Under the pieces are notes generated by a model. The model was not told where the DNA came from and made no database searches. It saw only the letters and a list, made by a program, of their open reading frames with translations. The position numbers and the translations under genes are program-made. From contig JABMMZ010000050.1 in the NCBI GenBank assembly GCA_013205405.1, forward strand, positions 1-34,436: a stretch of 34,436 nucleotides of DNA, read 5' to 3'. Shown here in pieces: positions 25,809 through 33,640 of this stretch. The stretch comes from Bacteroidota bacterium (GTDB taxonomy: Bacteria > Bacteroidota > Bacteroidia > NS11-12g > UBA955). Numbering within the stretch: position 1 is the stretch's first letter; each line of letters begins with the position of its first letter.

Positions 25809-26489
25809 ATGAACCGAATTATAGTTATATTATTTCTAAATGTAATTATTGCTAAAGTTACAGGGCAAAATACGCCTTTTGTAAAGCACTCTTGGGAAGT
25901 ATCTCAAAATTTTCAAGCCCAGCAAAAAGTTAATTTATCTTTGGATTGGCCTTCATACCAATCAAGAGAAAATATATCTTCGAGCTATTCGGAGACTTAT
26001 TGCAAAAATAATTTAGATACTGCTGAAGAAAAAAAACATTCTCCTAAACTTGCAAGTATTTATAGCGCTGTTCTACCAGGTTTAGGACAAGCTTATAACA
26101 GAAAATATTGGAAAGTGCCATTGGTTTTGGCTGGCTTAGGTATTTCTGGGTATTATATTTTTAAAAATAGAGATTCTATGAGACTAAGACAAGATGCCTT
26201 AATAGCAAGATTAGATAATGATACAAATACACGAGCTTCTGGTAATTTTGCCAATACACCAATTGATATATTAAGAGCAGATAGGAATCAATACAGAACC
26301 TACCGTGATTATAGCATTATTGCTTTTGGGGTTATTTATTTATTAAATATTGTAGACGCCAGCGTAGATGCCCATTTTTATAAATTTAATATTGATAAGC
26401 CTCTGGCACAGCAAAAACAAAGGCATTTGTATTTTTTATCTTCAAAGGTACAAGGCAAGCCAACGTTAGGTTTATCATATAGATGGTAA
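25809..26489 (+). CDS. DUF5683-type membrane protein of the parAB cluster
   Basis: The 226-residue protein begins with a signal peptide (MNRIIVILFLNVIIAKVTGQ), then a low-complexity exported stretch and the core SPKLASIYSAVLPGLGQAYNRKYWKVPLVLAGL with hydrophobic helices around residues 90-125 and 170-185. The motif PGxGQxYNxxxWK is what I associate with Bacteroidota DUF5683 proteins, usually located directly after parB. Function is unknown; co-location suggests co-expression rather than a proven role in partition. The ATG immediately follows the parB stop. The dapB-lepB genes that often follow in relatives are absent here; a different unit starts at 26594. Confidence 0.88.
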   Translation: MNRIIVILFLNVIIAKVTGQNTPFVKHSWEVSQNFQAQQKVNLSLDWPSYQSRENISSSYSETYCKNNLDTAEEKKHSPKLASIYSAVLPGLGQAYNRKYWKVPLVLAGLGISGYYIFKNRDSMRLRQDALIARLDNDTNTRASGNFANTPIDILRADRNQYRTYRDYSIIAFGVIYLLNIVDASVDAHFYKFNIDKPLAQQKQRHLYFLSSKVQGKPTLGLSYRW

Positions 26490-26525
26490 ATGTTTTAAAA
26501 TAAAGTTTTTTTTAATTCATAAGCT

Positions 26526-26557
26526 TTTGTTTTCGAACTAAATAATACCGATATTTG
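26526..26557 (+). promoter_or_regulatory. promoter of the aminotransferase-ligase unit
   Basis: TTTG (26526-26529) and GATATTTG (26550-26557) are separated by 20 nt, a good match to the Bacteroidota -33/-7 spacing with one mismatch in the -7 box. The box ends 36 nt before the ATG. Confidence 0.55.
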
Positions 26558-26593
26558 CTTTATAATTAATAATTTACGTATTTAGCCAAGAAT

Positions 26594-27862
26594 ATGGCCA
26601 ATAGAAGAGATTTTTTAAAAAACACAGCACTGCTTTCTGGTGCATTGGCTTTTAGCAATATAAAAGTAAATGCAACACCCAATTTGCCCGCTATTGCAGC
26701 AGATGACGAACAGTATTGGAAACTTGTTCGCGCTCAGTTTCCGCTTTCAAGTAATAAAATATATTTAAATAATGGTACCATGGGGCCTTCGCCATACACC
26801 GTTTTAAATGAGGTGCAACAAGAAATGTTGGAAATAGAAACCGCTGGCAGATACGGAGGATATGAGGATGTTGCCATAAAAGAATTATCAAAATTTTTAA
26901 ATACAAAAGATACCGAAATTACTCTTACCAGAAATGTAACAGAGGGCATTAATATAGCCTGCTGGGGCTTTCCATTAAAAGCAGGAGACGAGGTAATAAT
27001 TACAAATCATGAACATGTTGGGCATGCATCGCCATGGCTTAATAGAGCTAAACTAAGTGGCATTGTTATTAAAGTTATTTCTTTAGGCAAAACAGCTGAA
27101 GAAACTTTAAATATTGTAAAAAAGGCAATTACAAAAAAAACAAAATTAATTGCAGTTCCTCATATTCCATGTACTATTGGCAAGGTGCTACCGGTAAAAG
27201 AAATATGTAAATTGGCCAAAGAAAAAAGTATTTGGACTTTTATAGACGGTGCACATCCTGCCGGCATGTTGATGTTAGATATTAAAGATATTGGATGTGA
27301 TGTGTATGCAGGTTGCTGCCATAAGTGGATGCTGGGACCAAAGGGTACTGGCTTTTTATATGTTTCAGAAAATATTCGCCATACAGTGCAGGCATATTAT
27401 GGTGGAGCAGGTGTAGATACAGGTTGGAATTTACTAGCAACACCTCCCACTTACAGCGCTTATGCTGAAAATGGGCATCGCTATTTTTATGGTACACAAA
27501 ATGCAGCCTTGTTTAAAGGCATAGTAAAAGCTATAGAATTTCAAAATACCATTGGAAGAGATTTGATAGAAAAAAGAGTAAAAAGTTTAGCCAATTATTT
27601 ACAAGATAATTTATTGAAAATGGGTAACACTATAGAAATGATGACACCTGTAGAAAGTATTTCAAAAGCTGCTCAAATATCATTTAAAGTAAAAGATAAA
27701 GATGTCTCTAAACTTCAAATCCAGTGTAATGAGAAAAAAATTATTACAAGGTTCGTTGCAGAAAATAACATCAATTGCTTGCGTGTTTCTACGCACATTT
27801 ATAATTCATTTACTGAGATAGATGCTTTCTTATTAGAGGTAGATAAGTTTATAAAAGCTTAA
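26594..27862 (+). CDS. class V (NifS-like) PLP aminotransferase with Tat signal
   Basis: The 422-residue protein starts with a twin-arginine signal (NRRDFLKNTALLSGALAF, residues 3-20) and is therefore probably exported folded, with its PLP, through Tat. The mature part is a class V aminotransferase/isopenicillin-N-epimerase-like fold: YLNNGTMGPSP (57-67), TEGIN (116-120), NHEHVGHASPW (138-148), IDGAHPAG (217-224; Asp218 contacts the PLP ring) and the PLP-lysine site CCHKWMLGPKG (241-251; Lys244). Homologues are annotated as epimerases, desulfurases or kynureninase-like enzymes; the persulfide Cys of IscS (SACSSG) is not present, so a desulfurase is unlikely. The substrate is unknown. The stop codon shares one base with the next gene's ATG. 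Confidence 0.92.
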   Translation: MANRRDFLKNTALLSGALAFSNIKVNATPNLPAIAADDEQYWKLVRAQFPLSSNKIYLNNGTMGPSPYTVLNEVQQEMLEIETAGRYGGYEDVAIKELSKFLNTKDTEITLTRNVTEGINIACWGFPLKAGDEVIITNHEHVGHASPWLNRAKLSGIVIKVISLGKTAEETLNIVKKAITKKTKLIAVPHIPCTIGKVLPVKEICKLAKEKSIWTFIDGAHPAGMLMLDIKDIGCDVYAGCCHKWMLGPKGTGFLYVSENIRHTVQAYYGGAGVDTGWNLLATPPTYSAYAENGHRYFYGTQNAALFKGIVKAIEFQNTIGRDLIEKRVKSLANYLQDNLLKMGNTIEMMTPVESISKAAQISFKVKDKDVSKLQIQCNEKKIITRFVAENNINCLRVSTHIYNSFTEIDAFLLEVDKFIKA

Positions 27863-28830
27863 TGCAAAATAAAGCTTTAGCAGATATTTTTTATAAAGAA
27901 TGGAATAGGGGAGTTGAGAAATTTCTTATTCATACTTCAGGAAGCACAGGTGAACCAAAGCCCATAATTTTATTAAAGAAGTGGATGATATGGAGTGCTC
28001 AGCAAACGGCACAATATCTTAAACCTAATACTAATGATAAAATATTGTGTTGTTTACCTCTAAATAAAGTAGGTGGAATGATGCAATTGGTAAGAGGTTT
28101 AGTTTGGCAAGTAGAAATACAAATAGAAGAACCTTCATCAAATCCTTTGTTAGTTGATACTGATTGTACAATCGTTTCACTCACCCCATTTCAATTGTAT
28201 CATGTCTTGAATAATAATGCATCTATTGAAAGATTAAAGAATTTTAGAGAAGTACTTATTGGCGGTTCTGATATTTCAGAAAGTATAATTCAGCAAATCA
28301 ACAGCCTTGATTGTAAGCAAACTAATTTTAGGCATTCTTATGGGATGACAGAAACATACGCTCATATAGCTTTAAAAACTATCAATGGTTCGCAAAAATC
28401 CGATTGGTTTACGCCTTTTAGTGAGGCAGAAATTAGTGTCAATGAGCAACAATGCGCGCAAATAAAAGTACCTTTTGAAGATAAAATTTTACAAACCAAT
28501 GATGTGATTGAATTGAATGAAGTAGGTGGTTTTAGAGTGTTGGGAAGAGCAGATAATATTATCAACACGGGAGGCTTAAAGCTTCAGCCTGAAATAATAG
28601 AGAAAGCCATAAGAGATCATTATAATTTATCAGAAACATTTTACATAAGCAGTCAAAAGGATGAAATACTTGGACAACGCTTAATACTGATTACTGAGCC
28701 TAATTTTAAATTTAATTTAAATGATTTAGGTTTTCTAAAAACTATCAGTCCTTATGCAGTGCCTAAAGAAATAGTGGTGGTAGATAAATTAAAAATAAAC
28801 GAGGGCGGAAAAGTGGCAAGAAAAAAATAA
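27862..28830 (+). CDS. menE: MenE-like AMP-forming acyl-CoA ligase (probably O-succinylbenzoate-CoA ligase)
   Basis: This short ANL-superfamily ligase (322 residues) has the P-loop HTSGSTGEPKP (24-34), YGMTETYAHIALK, the hinge/A8 region LGRADNIINTGGLKLQPEIIE, and a C-terminal INEGGKVARKK carrying the catalytic Lys. Bacteroidota MenE proteins are also short because they lack much of the N-terminal subdomain, so this is not a truncation. In menaquinone synthesis the enzyme joins CoA to o-succinylbenzoate. No other men gene is in the window, hence moderate certainty about the substrate. The ATG overlaps the aminotransferase stop (TAATG), implying coupled translation with an enzyme that appears to be exported, an odd pairing. 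Confidence 0.8.
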   Translation: MQNKALADIFYKEWNRGVEKFLIHTSGSTGEPKPIILLKKWMIWSAQQTAQYLKPNTNDKILCCLPLNKVGGMMQLVRGLVWQVEIQIEEPSSNPLLVDTDCTIVSLTPFQLYHVLNNNASIERLKNFREVLIGGSDISESIIQQINSLDCKQTNFRHSYGMTETYAHIALKTINGSQKSDWFTPFSEAEISVNEQQCAQIKVPFEDKILQTNDVIELNEVGGFRVLGRADNIINTGGLKLQPEIIEKAIRDHYNLSETFYISSQKDEILGQRLILITEPNFKFNLNDLGFLKTISPYAVPKEIVVVDKLKINEGGKVARKK

Positions 28831-28864
28831 CCTTATAATTAGAATTATTTTATACTTTTTGAAC

Positions 28865-29077
28865 CTATATGAAAATTAAATCCTCTCTTTTTTTACTATT
28901 TGTATCTTCAAAATAAATATTTCCACCTCTATGTCCATAAAAACTATTTGGTAAGGTTTTTAAAGAGTCTGAATTTACTTTGTATTTTTCAATATGATTC
29001 TTATTTTTACAACTAGAACTAAAAATATTTGTTATAACAAAAAATAAAATTAATTTTATTACTAAGTAATCTTGTTT
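28865..29077 (-). pseudogene. lipoprotein-like remnant without a start codon
   Basis: Directly after the cmk stop codon, and in the same frame, 70 sense codons remain open. They read like a small lipoprotein: a hydrophobic stretch LVIKLILFFVITNIFS, lipobox SSSC followed by Lys/Asn, then a short polar tail (TLPNSFYGHRGGNIYFED) ending DLIFI-stop. There is no ATG, GTG or TTG between the cmk stop and the hydrophobic stretch. It may be a decayed gene, or one that lost its start, or use a rare start codon. It fills most of the 247-nt gap between the MenE-like gene and cmk; I see nothing else there beyond a weak AT-only hairpin. Confidence 0.45.
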
Positions 29078-29770
29078 TTAAAATGGAAATATTCTCTCCC
29101 TCACCAACCCCATTGCCATATCAAACTGCTCTTGCTTGGTGAGTTCAGAATTATCTATAATTATAGCATCTGTAGCCGCTTTTAATGGGCTATTAGCTCG
29201 GCTGATATCTTGCATGTCTCTTGTATTGAGGTTTTCTAATACCTCTGCCAATGTAATATTTTTAGTACCTTTTTCTAATAGTTCATTGTAGCGTCTTTGG
29301 GCTCTTATTTCTGCTTTTGAAATCATAAAAAGTTTAAGCTCGGCTTTGGGCAATACCACAGTACCGATATCTCTGCCATCCATTACCACGCATTTATTTA
29401 AGGCGATCTGTTGTTGTTGAGCTACCAAAAAAGTGCGCACCTCATCTATTTTACTTATAGGACTTACAATATTGCTTATAGCCATAGTGCGTATAGCGTA
29501 TTCTATATTTACATCATTTAAAAATGTATTGTAGTAATTGTTTTCGCTATTATAGTCAAAAGAGATATTTAAGGAAGGTAAAAGTTTAATTATTTCAGAA
29601 GTATTATCTACAGCAATTCTGTGTTGAATAGTAGCATACGCCACTGCTCGGTACATAGCGCCCGAATCTATAAACAAATAGCCTAATTCTTGTGCTAATG
29701 CTTTGGCTAAAGTGCCCTTGCCGCAACTAGAGTAACCATCTATTGCTATGTTTATACGTTTGTTGTTCAT
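29078..29770 (-). CDS. cmk: cytidylate kinase
   Basis: The 230-residue protein has the CMP-kinase P-loop GYSSCGKGT (12-20), FIDSGAMYRAVAY (34-46), the MDGRDIGTVVLPKAELKLF block, and a lid region with RAQRRYNELLEKG. It phosphorylates CMP and dCMP with ATP for nucleotide recycling. The length is typical. Its ATG lies 2 nt after the iscS stop, so it is co-transcribed with speB and iscS. A same-frame open lipoprotein-like remnant follows its stop codon. Confidence 0.97.
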   Translation of the reverse strand: MNNKRINIAIDGYSSCGKGTLAKALAQELGYLFIDSGAMYRAVAYATIQHRIAVDNTSEIIKLLPSLNISFDYNSENNYYNTFLNDVNIEYAIRTMAISNIVSPISKIDEVRTFLVAQQQQIALNKCVVMDGRDIGTVVLPKAELKLFMISKAEIRAQRRYNELLEKGTKNITLAEVLENLNTRDMQDISRANSPLKAATDAIIIDNSELTKQEQFDMAMGLVRERIFPF

Positions 29771-29772
29771 TA

Positions 29773-30918
29773 TTATTGTTGAGCTATTGAGGCATTTTCA
29801 AACAGTTTACCTACATATTGCAATACTATTTTAGCCTCTTCTATGGTATTGTATTTGCCAAAAGAAAAACGAATTGGTGCATAATCTAAGTTGTTGTTTA
29901 AAGCCCTTATTACGTGCGAACCTTTATTACTGCCACTACTACAGGCGCTACCTCCAGAGATAGAAATACCTTCTAAATCAAAATTGAACAAAAGCATTTC
30001 GTTGGCCACTTCGGGCGGAAAGGCTACATTTAAAACGGTGTAAAGAGAATTGCCTTCTGAATCGCCATTAAATTTCAATGCTTTAAAATTAGCTTTAATT
30101 TCAGTCATCATATATTGTTTAATAGCTGAAATATGCGCTTGCTTTTTGGCCATATCGCGATAGCAAATTTCTAATGCTTTTGCCATACCTACTATGCCAT
30201 ATACATTCTCTGTGCCTCCACGCATTTCGCGCTCTTGAGCACCACCTGTAAGTAAAGAATGTATTTTTACACGTTTATTAATGTATAAAAAACCGACCCC
30301 ATTTGGCCCGTTAAATTTATGTGCAGCACCTACCGCAAAATCTATTTTTGTTTTTTGAAAATCAAAAGGATAGTGTCCCATTGTTTGTACAGTATCACTA
30401 TGGAAATAAGCATTATATTTTTGGCATAGCTCGCTTACTTTTTCTAATGGCAATAAATTGCCAATTTCATTATTGGCATGCATCAAACTGACTAAAACAT
30501 TGGTATTGGCTGCTAATAGAGTTTCTAAATGTTGTATATTTATATGCCCATTGGCTAATAAGTTAACATAATGAAGTTGTATTTTATTTTTTTCCGCCAA
30601 TTCTTCGGCAGTATGTAATACAGCGTGGTGCTCTATACGAGAAGTTATAATATTTTTAATACCTAACGATTCTACACTGCAGCGCAAGGCCATGTTATCA
30701 GCTTCAGTTCCGCCTGATGTAAAAATAATTTCACCGGGTGTAACATTTAATAAAGAGGCAATATTTTTTCTGCTCTGCTCTAATTTTGCCTTCACTTTTC
30801 TGCCATGGCTATGTGTAGATGAAGGATTGCCAAAATCTTCTTTTAAAATGGGTAATATGGCTTCAAATACTTCATTATCTAAAGGCGTTGAAGCAGCATT
30901 GTCAAAGTAAATTTTCAT
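29773..30918 (-). CDS. iscS: cysteine desulfurase, IscS/NifS type
   Basis: The 381-residue protein has all desulfurase landmarks: YFDNAASTPLD (4-14), SGGTEADNMA (68-77), the EHHAV histidine pair (His97/His98), HSDTVQTMGHYP, PLP lysine in AAHKFNGPNG (Lys201) and the mobile persulfide Cys in GGSACSSGS (Cys326). Loop length and the SSG motif place it in the group I IscS/NifS branch. It supplies sulfur for Fe-S clusters or tRNA thiolation in the cytoplasm. No iscU or scaffold gene is adjacent; neighbours are speB (11 nt upstream) and cmk (2 nt downstream), so it is a general supplier rather than part of an isc operon. Confidence 0.96.
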   Translation of the reverse strand: MKIYFDNAASTPLDNEVFEAILPILKEDFGNPSSTHSHGRKVKAKLEQSRKNIASLLNVTPGEIIFTSGGTEADNMALRCSVESLGIKNIITSRIEHHAVLHTAEELAEKNKIQLHYVNLLANGHINIQHLETLLAANTNVLVSLMHANNEIGNLLPLEKVSELCQKYNAYFHSDTVQTMGHYPFDFQKTKIDFAVGAAHKFNGPNGVGFLYINKRVKIHSLLTGGAQEREMRGGTENVYGIVGMAKALEICYRDMAKKQAHISAIKQYMMTEIKANFKALKFNGDSEGNSLYTVLNVAFPPEVANEMLLFNFDLEGISISGGSACSSGSNKGSHVIRALNNNLDYAPIRFSFGKYNTIEEAKIVLQYVGKLFENASIAQQ

Positions 30919-30929
30919 TAAAGTAGAAA

Positions 30930-31823
30930 TTATATTTTATTATTTATGGTGCAGTATCCAATTATTTTATACAATAATTTAGCCAAATTAAATTGCGTTA
31001 ATATTTCGCCTTCTTTTGGCGCACATTCTACAATATCAAAACCTATAATATGTTTTTTCTCAGCTACTTTTTTCAGAAATTTTAAACCTTGATGCCATAA
31101 TAATCCACCGGGCTCAGCTGTGCCAACTGCGGGCATTAAACTTGGGTCGAACCCATCGGCATCTATCGTTAAATATACTTTATCATTTAGTTTGGCAATA
31201 CACTCATCCATCCAAGCATCATTTTCTGCCACTTGGTGCGCATACCAAGTATTAATTAAAGGCGATGATTTAATTAAATCGGCCTCTTGCTTACATTGCG
31301 CTCTAATTCCTATTTGACAAATTGGCAAACCTAAGTCATGAATTCGTGCTAAAACACTGGCATGCGAGTATGAATTATCATGATATGATAGACGAAGATC
31401 GCTATGGGCATCTATTTGTAATACCGAAAAATTGGTGTGGTATTTTGTAAATGCTTTTACAAGACCTAATGATACGGTATGCTCGGCACCCAATGATACT
31501 ACAAATTTACCATTAGCTAAATGTTTTTCCGTTTCTTGTTCAATAAGGTTTACGGCTTCTAAATCTATCTTGCCATTAAAATTTATTTCTTCAAGCGTAG
31601 CAATACCTACTTTTTTGTAGGCCTCTTGGTCAGTTTCTTCATCATAAAACTCTACAAAGTGGCTAGCCTCAATAATGGCTTTTGGACCAAATTTACTTCC
31701 TTCTAGGTATGAAGAGGTATGCTCGTACGGTGCAGACTGAATAATAACTTTGCTACTATCGTAGCTGTATAATTCTGGTTCTGTAATACCTAAAAAATTG
31801 TGTTCGCTATTTAATATATTCAC
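30930..31823 (-). CDS. speB: agmatinase / arginase-family ureohydrolase
   Basis: The 297-residue protein carries the ureohydrolase metal motifs: GAEHTVS (His115), DAHSDLR (Asp138, His140, Asp142) and TIDADGFDPS (Asp221, Asp223), giving all six usual manganese ligands. The N-terminal PYEHTSSYLEGSKFGPKAI and the AVGTAEPGGL segment favour agmatinase (agmatine to putrescine and urea) over arginase, but this is by resemblance. The start is GTG at 31823: no ATG or TTG occurs in frame before the upstream stop at 31847-31845. It leads a run with iscS and cmk (gaps 11 and 2 nt). No arginine decarboxylase gene is in the window. Confidence 0.88.
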   Translation of the reverse strand: MNILNSEHNFLGITEPELYSYDSSKVIIQSAPYEHTSSYLEGSKFGPKAIIEASHFVEFYDEETDQEAYKKVGIATLEEINFNGKIDLEAVNLIEQETEKHLANGKFVVSLGAEHTVSLGLVKAFTKYHTNFSVLQIDAHSDLRLSYHDNSYSHASVLARIHDLGLPICQIGIRAQCKQEADLIKSSPLINTWYAHQVAENDAWMDECIAKLNDKVYLTIDADGFDPSLMPAVGTAEPGGLLWHQGLKFLKKVAEKKHIIGFDIVECAPKEGEILTQFNLAKLLYKIIGYCTINNKI

Positions 31824-31848
31824 TATATTTTTTGATTTTAATGTTTAC

Positions 31849-31873
31849 GTTCATTGAGCTTGTCGAAATGAAC
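31849..31873. repeat. REP-like inverted repeat between efp and speB
   Basis: GTTCATT (31849-31855) and AATGAAC (31867-31873) are perfect inverted arms around an 11-nt centre containing GAGCTTGTCGA. The element belongs to the TTCGACAAGCTCAATGAAC-like intergenic repeats that I know from many Bacteroidota genomes. No T-run follows in either direction, so it is not an obvious terminator. Confidence 0.75.
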
Positions 31874-31896
31874 TTTTATTGGATTAATTATTTTTT

Positions 31897-31910
31897 ACGC
31901 AAAGACGCAA
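31897..31910. repeat. ACGCAAAG-type intergenic repeat fragment
   Basis: ACGCAAAGACGCAA is an imperfect doubling of ACGCAAAG. The CGCAAAGACGCAAAG motif recurs in intergenic DNA of many Bacteroidota. It lies 23 nt from the inverted repeat in the same spacer (31824-31968), suggesting a spacer that collects repeats. Confidence 0.5.
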
Positions 31911-31968
31911 TGGTTTTTTTTAGATAGTGAGTTCAAATATTTTTTTTAAAAATCTAAAAATTCATAAA

Positions 31969-32532
31969 TTACTTCACTCTTTCCACATACTCAATAGTAC
32001 GTAAATCTATTTTTATTTTATCGCCTATTTCTACAAATAATGGAACCATTAAAGGCGCACCAGTGCTTACTGTAGAGGGTTTAAAAGTATTGGTTGCAGT
32101 ATTGCCTCTTTCGCCTTTTTCGGTGTAAGTTATTTCTAGTTCAACATGGGTAGGAGGGGTCGCGCCTATTGGGTTTTCGCCATTTTCAAAAGATACCAAT
32201 ACAGTCATTCCTTCTACCATAAAGGGAGCAGCATCGCCAAAAAATGTTTCAGTAATATTGTATTGCTCAAAACTCTCATTGTCCATACATACTAAATCAG
32301 TACCTTCTTTGTACAAGTAGGCTAGTTCGCGCACTTCTACTCTTACTATATCCACTTTTTCACCTGGGTTAAATCTGTTTTCGGCCGATTTTCCAGTTTT
32401 TACATTTTTCATTTTCCCTTGATAAAATGCTCGTAAATTACCTGGTGTACGGTGAATATATTCTGTAATTTGAACCAATTCACCATTGTATTTAATGAAC
32501 ATTCCTACCGATAAATCTGATGCTGTTGCCAT
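31969..32532 (-). CDS. efp: translation elongation factor P
   Basis: The 187-residue protein has the three EF-P domains: KOW-like N-domain (1-65), and two OB folds with GMTVLVSFENGENPIGATPPTHVELE and the C-terminal STGAPLMVPLFVEIGDKIKIDTR-like stretch ending EYVERVK. EF-P rescues ribosomes stalled at polyproline. The loop that reaches the peptidyl centre reads RTPGNLRAF (28-36). The position of E. coli Lys34 or the rhamnosylated Arg32 of Pseudomonas is Asn32, so known beta-lysyl or rhamnosyl modification of that residue is not possible here. The gene is transcribed alone, 88 nt after the asparaginase stop. Confidence 0.97.
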   Translation of the reverse strand: MATASDLSVGMFIKYNGELVQITEYIHRTPGNLRAFYQGKMKNVKTGKSAENRFNPGEKVDIVRVEVRELAYLYKEGTDLVCMDNESFEQYNITETFFGDAAPFMVEGMTVLVSFENGENPIGATPPTHVELEITYTEKGERGNTATNTFKPSTVSTGAPLMVPLFVEIGDKIKIDLRTIEYVERVK

Positions 32533-32620
32533 ATATTTGTATATCTAAATTTTAAGGTGTAAAAGTAAGTTTTTGAAACGGTTTAAACAATAAGAGAAAT
32601 AATGCATTGCTTTATTTAAC

Positions 32621-33637
32621 CTATTTTGCAGTAAGCATTATATTATGACTAACTTTAGTAACACCAGTTACTAAACCACCAAAATTTTTATTGATTTGTT
32701 CTTTATGATTTTTTAGTATCTCAATACTTTTGGGAGATAAAATATTTAGTTGTTCAACAATGGCTTGGGCAATATTGTATTGAGGCCCCATTTTACCATC
32801 GTCTACTTGAATACAAATGCCAAGTGCTTGTTCAATGATTCCAATAGAGTACACACCATCTGCACCCGTTTTTCCTACTAATTTTCCTTCGCTTAATGCC
32901 ATTAGGTCTGTGCAATAACGATTTTTTCCTGCTATCATATCGGGATATTGTATGATGGCATCAGTCATTAATTTACAGGCCTTTTGAATCGTTTCGCTAA
33001 ATTGAATTGGGTGAATTAAATTTTTATAAGCAATTGCTTGGTTATAAACTGGGAAAGCAAAAATGGGAGCAGAACAACCATCAATTCCTTGTTGAATTTT
33101 TTCTTTGGGATAGCTGTGAAACTCTGCAATTATATCTAAAATATCTAAGTGAAGTTGTTGCTTAGGATTGATGTAATCTTTGGTAGGCAAATTTTTATAA
33201 ACACAATAAGCTAAAAAACCCGCGTGTTTACCACTACAGTTATTCATTACTTTCAAAGGTTTTAAATCATTTTTAATTAAATAATTTTGGTCTTCTTTAA
33301 GCGCGGGCATTTGTGGTCCGCATTCCAAATCATCCTCTGTTAGACCTATTTTTTTAAAAATACCACGCACTACTTCCACATGCTTAGCTTCTCCATTATG
33401 ACTGCCGCAAAATATTGCTATCTCTTGTGTTGTGAAACCGAAATACTCAACAGCACCGCTAGTTAATAAAGGAATTTGTTGGAAAAATTTTAATGCAGAA
33501 CGTGGAAAACATACTTGCTGGGTATCTCCAATACTGTATATTATTTTATCATCTTTATCTACAATACATATTACACCACGGTGAAAACTTTCTAAAACAT
33601 CACCTCTATATACTTCTACTAATATTGGATTTGCCAT
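32621..33637 (-). CDS. L-asparaginase, ReAV / Asparaginase_II (PF06089) type
   Basis: The 338-residue protein matches the Rhizobium etli ReAV-type asparaginase, unrelated to E. coli AnsA/AnsB. Equivalents of its reported catalytic and zinc-site residues are all present: Ser47 and Lys50 (FPRSALK), Cys134 and Lys137 (NNCSGKHAG), Asp186 and Cys188 (DGCSAP), Cys242 (YCTDLMAL) and Lys256 (GKTGADG), each one residue or a small offset from the ReAV numbering. It should convert asparagine to aspartate and ammonia in the cytoplasm; there is no signal peptide. It starts 3 nt after the pyrB stop, so the enzyme producing aspartate is probably co-translated with the enzyme consuming it. The next gene, efp, is 88 nt downstream. 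Confidence 0.92.
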   Translation of the reverse strand: MANPILVEVYRGDVLESFHRGVICIVDKDDKIIYSIGDTQQVCFPRSALKFFQQIPLLTSGAVEYFGFTTQEIAIFCGSHNGEAKHVEVVRGIFKKIGLTEDDLECGPQMPALKEDQNYLIKNDLKPLKVMNNCSGKHAGFLAYCVYKNLPTKDYINPKQQLHLDILDIIAEFHSYPKEKIQQGIDGCSAPIFAFPVYNQAIAYKNLIHPIQFSETIQKACKLMTDAIIQYPDMIAGKNRYCTDLMALSEGKLVGKTGADGVYSIGIIEQALGICIQVDDGKMGPQYNIAQAIVEQLNILSPKSIEILKNHKEQINKNFGGLVTGVTKVSHNIMLTAK

Positions 33638-33640
33638 AGG

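Noticed and set aside
28836-28849. ATAATT-AG-AATTAT hairpin after the MenE-like gene as a terminator
   Set aside because: The stem is all A-T and short; the following T-run is interrupted. Too weak in such AT-rich DNA.
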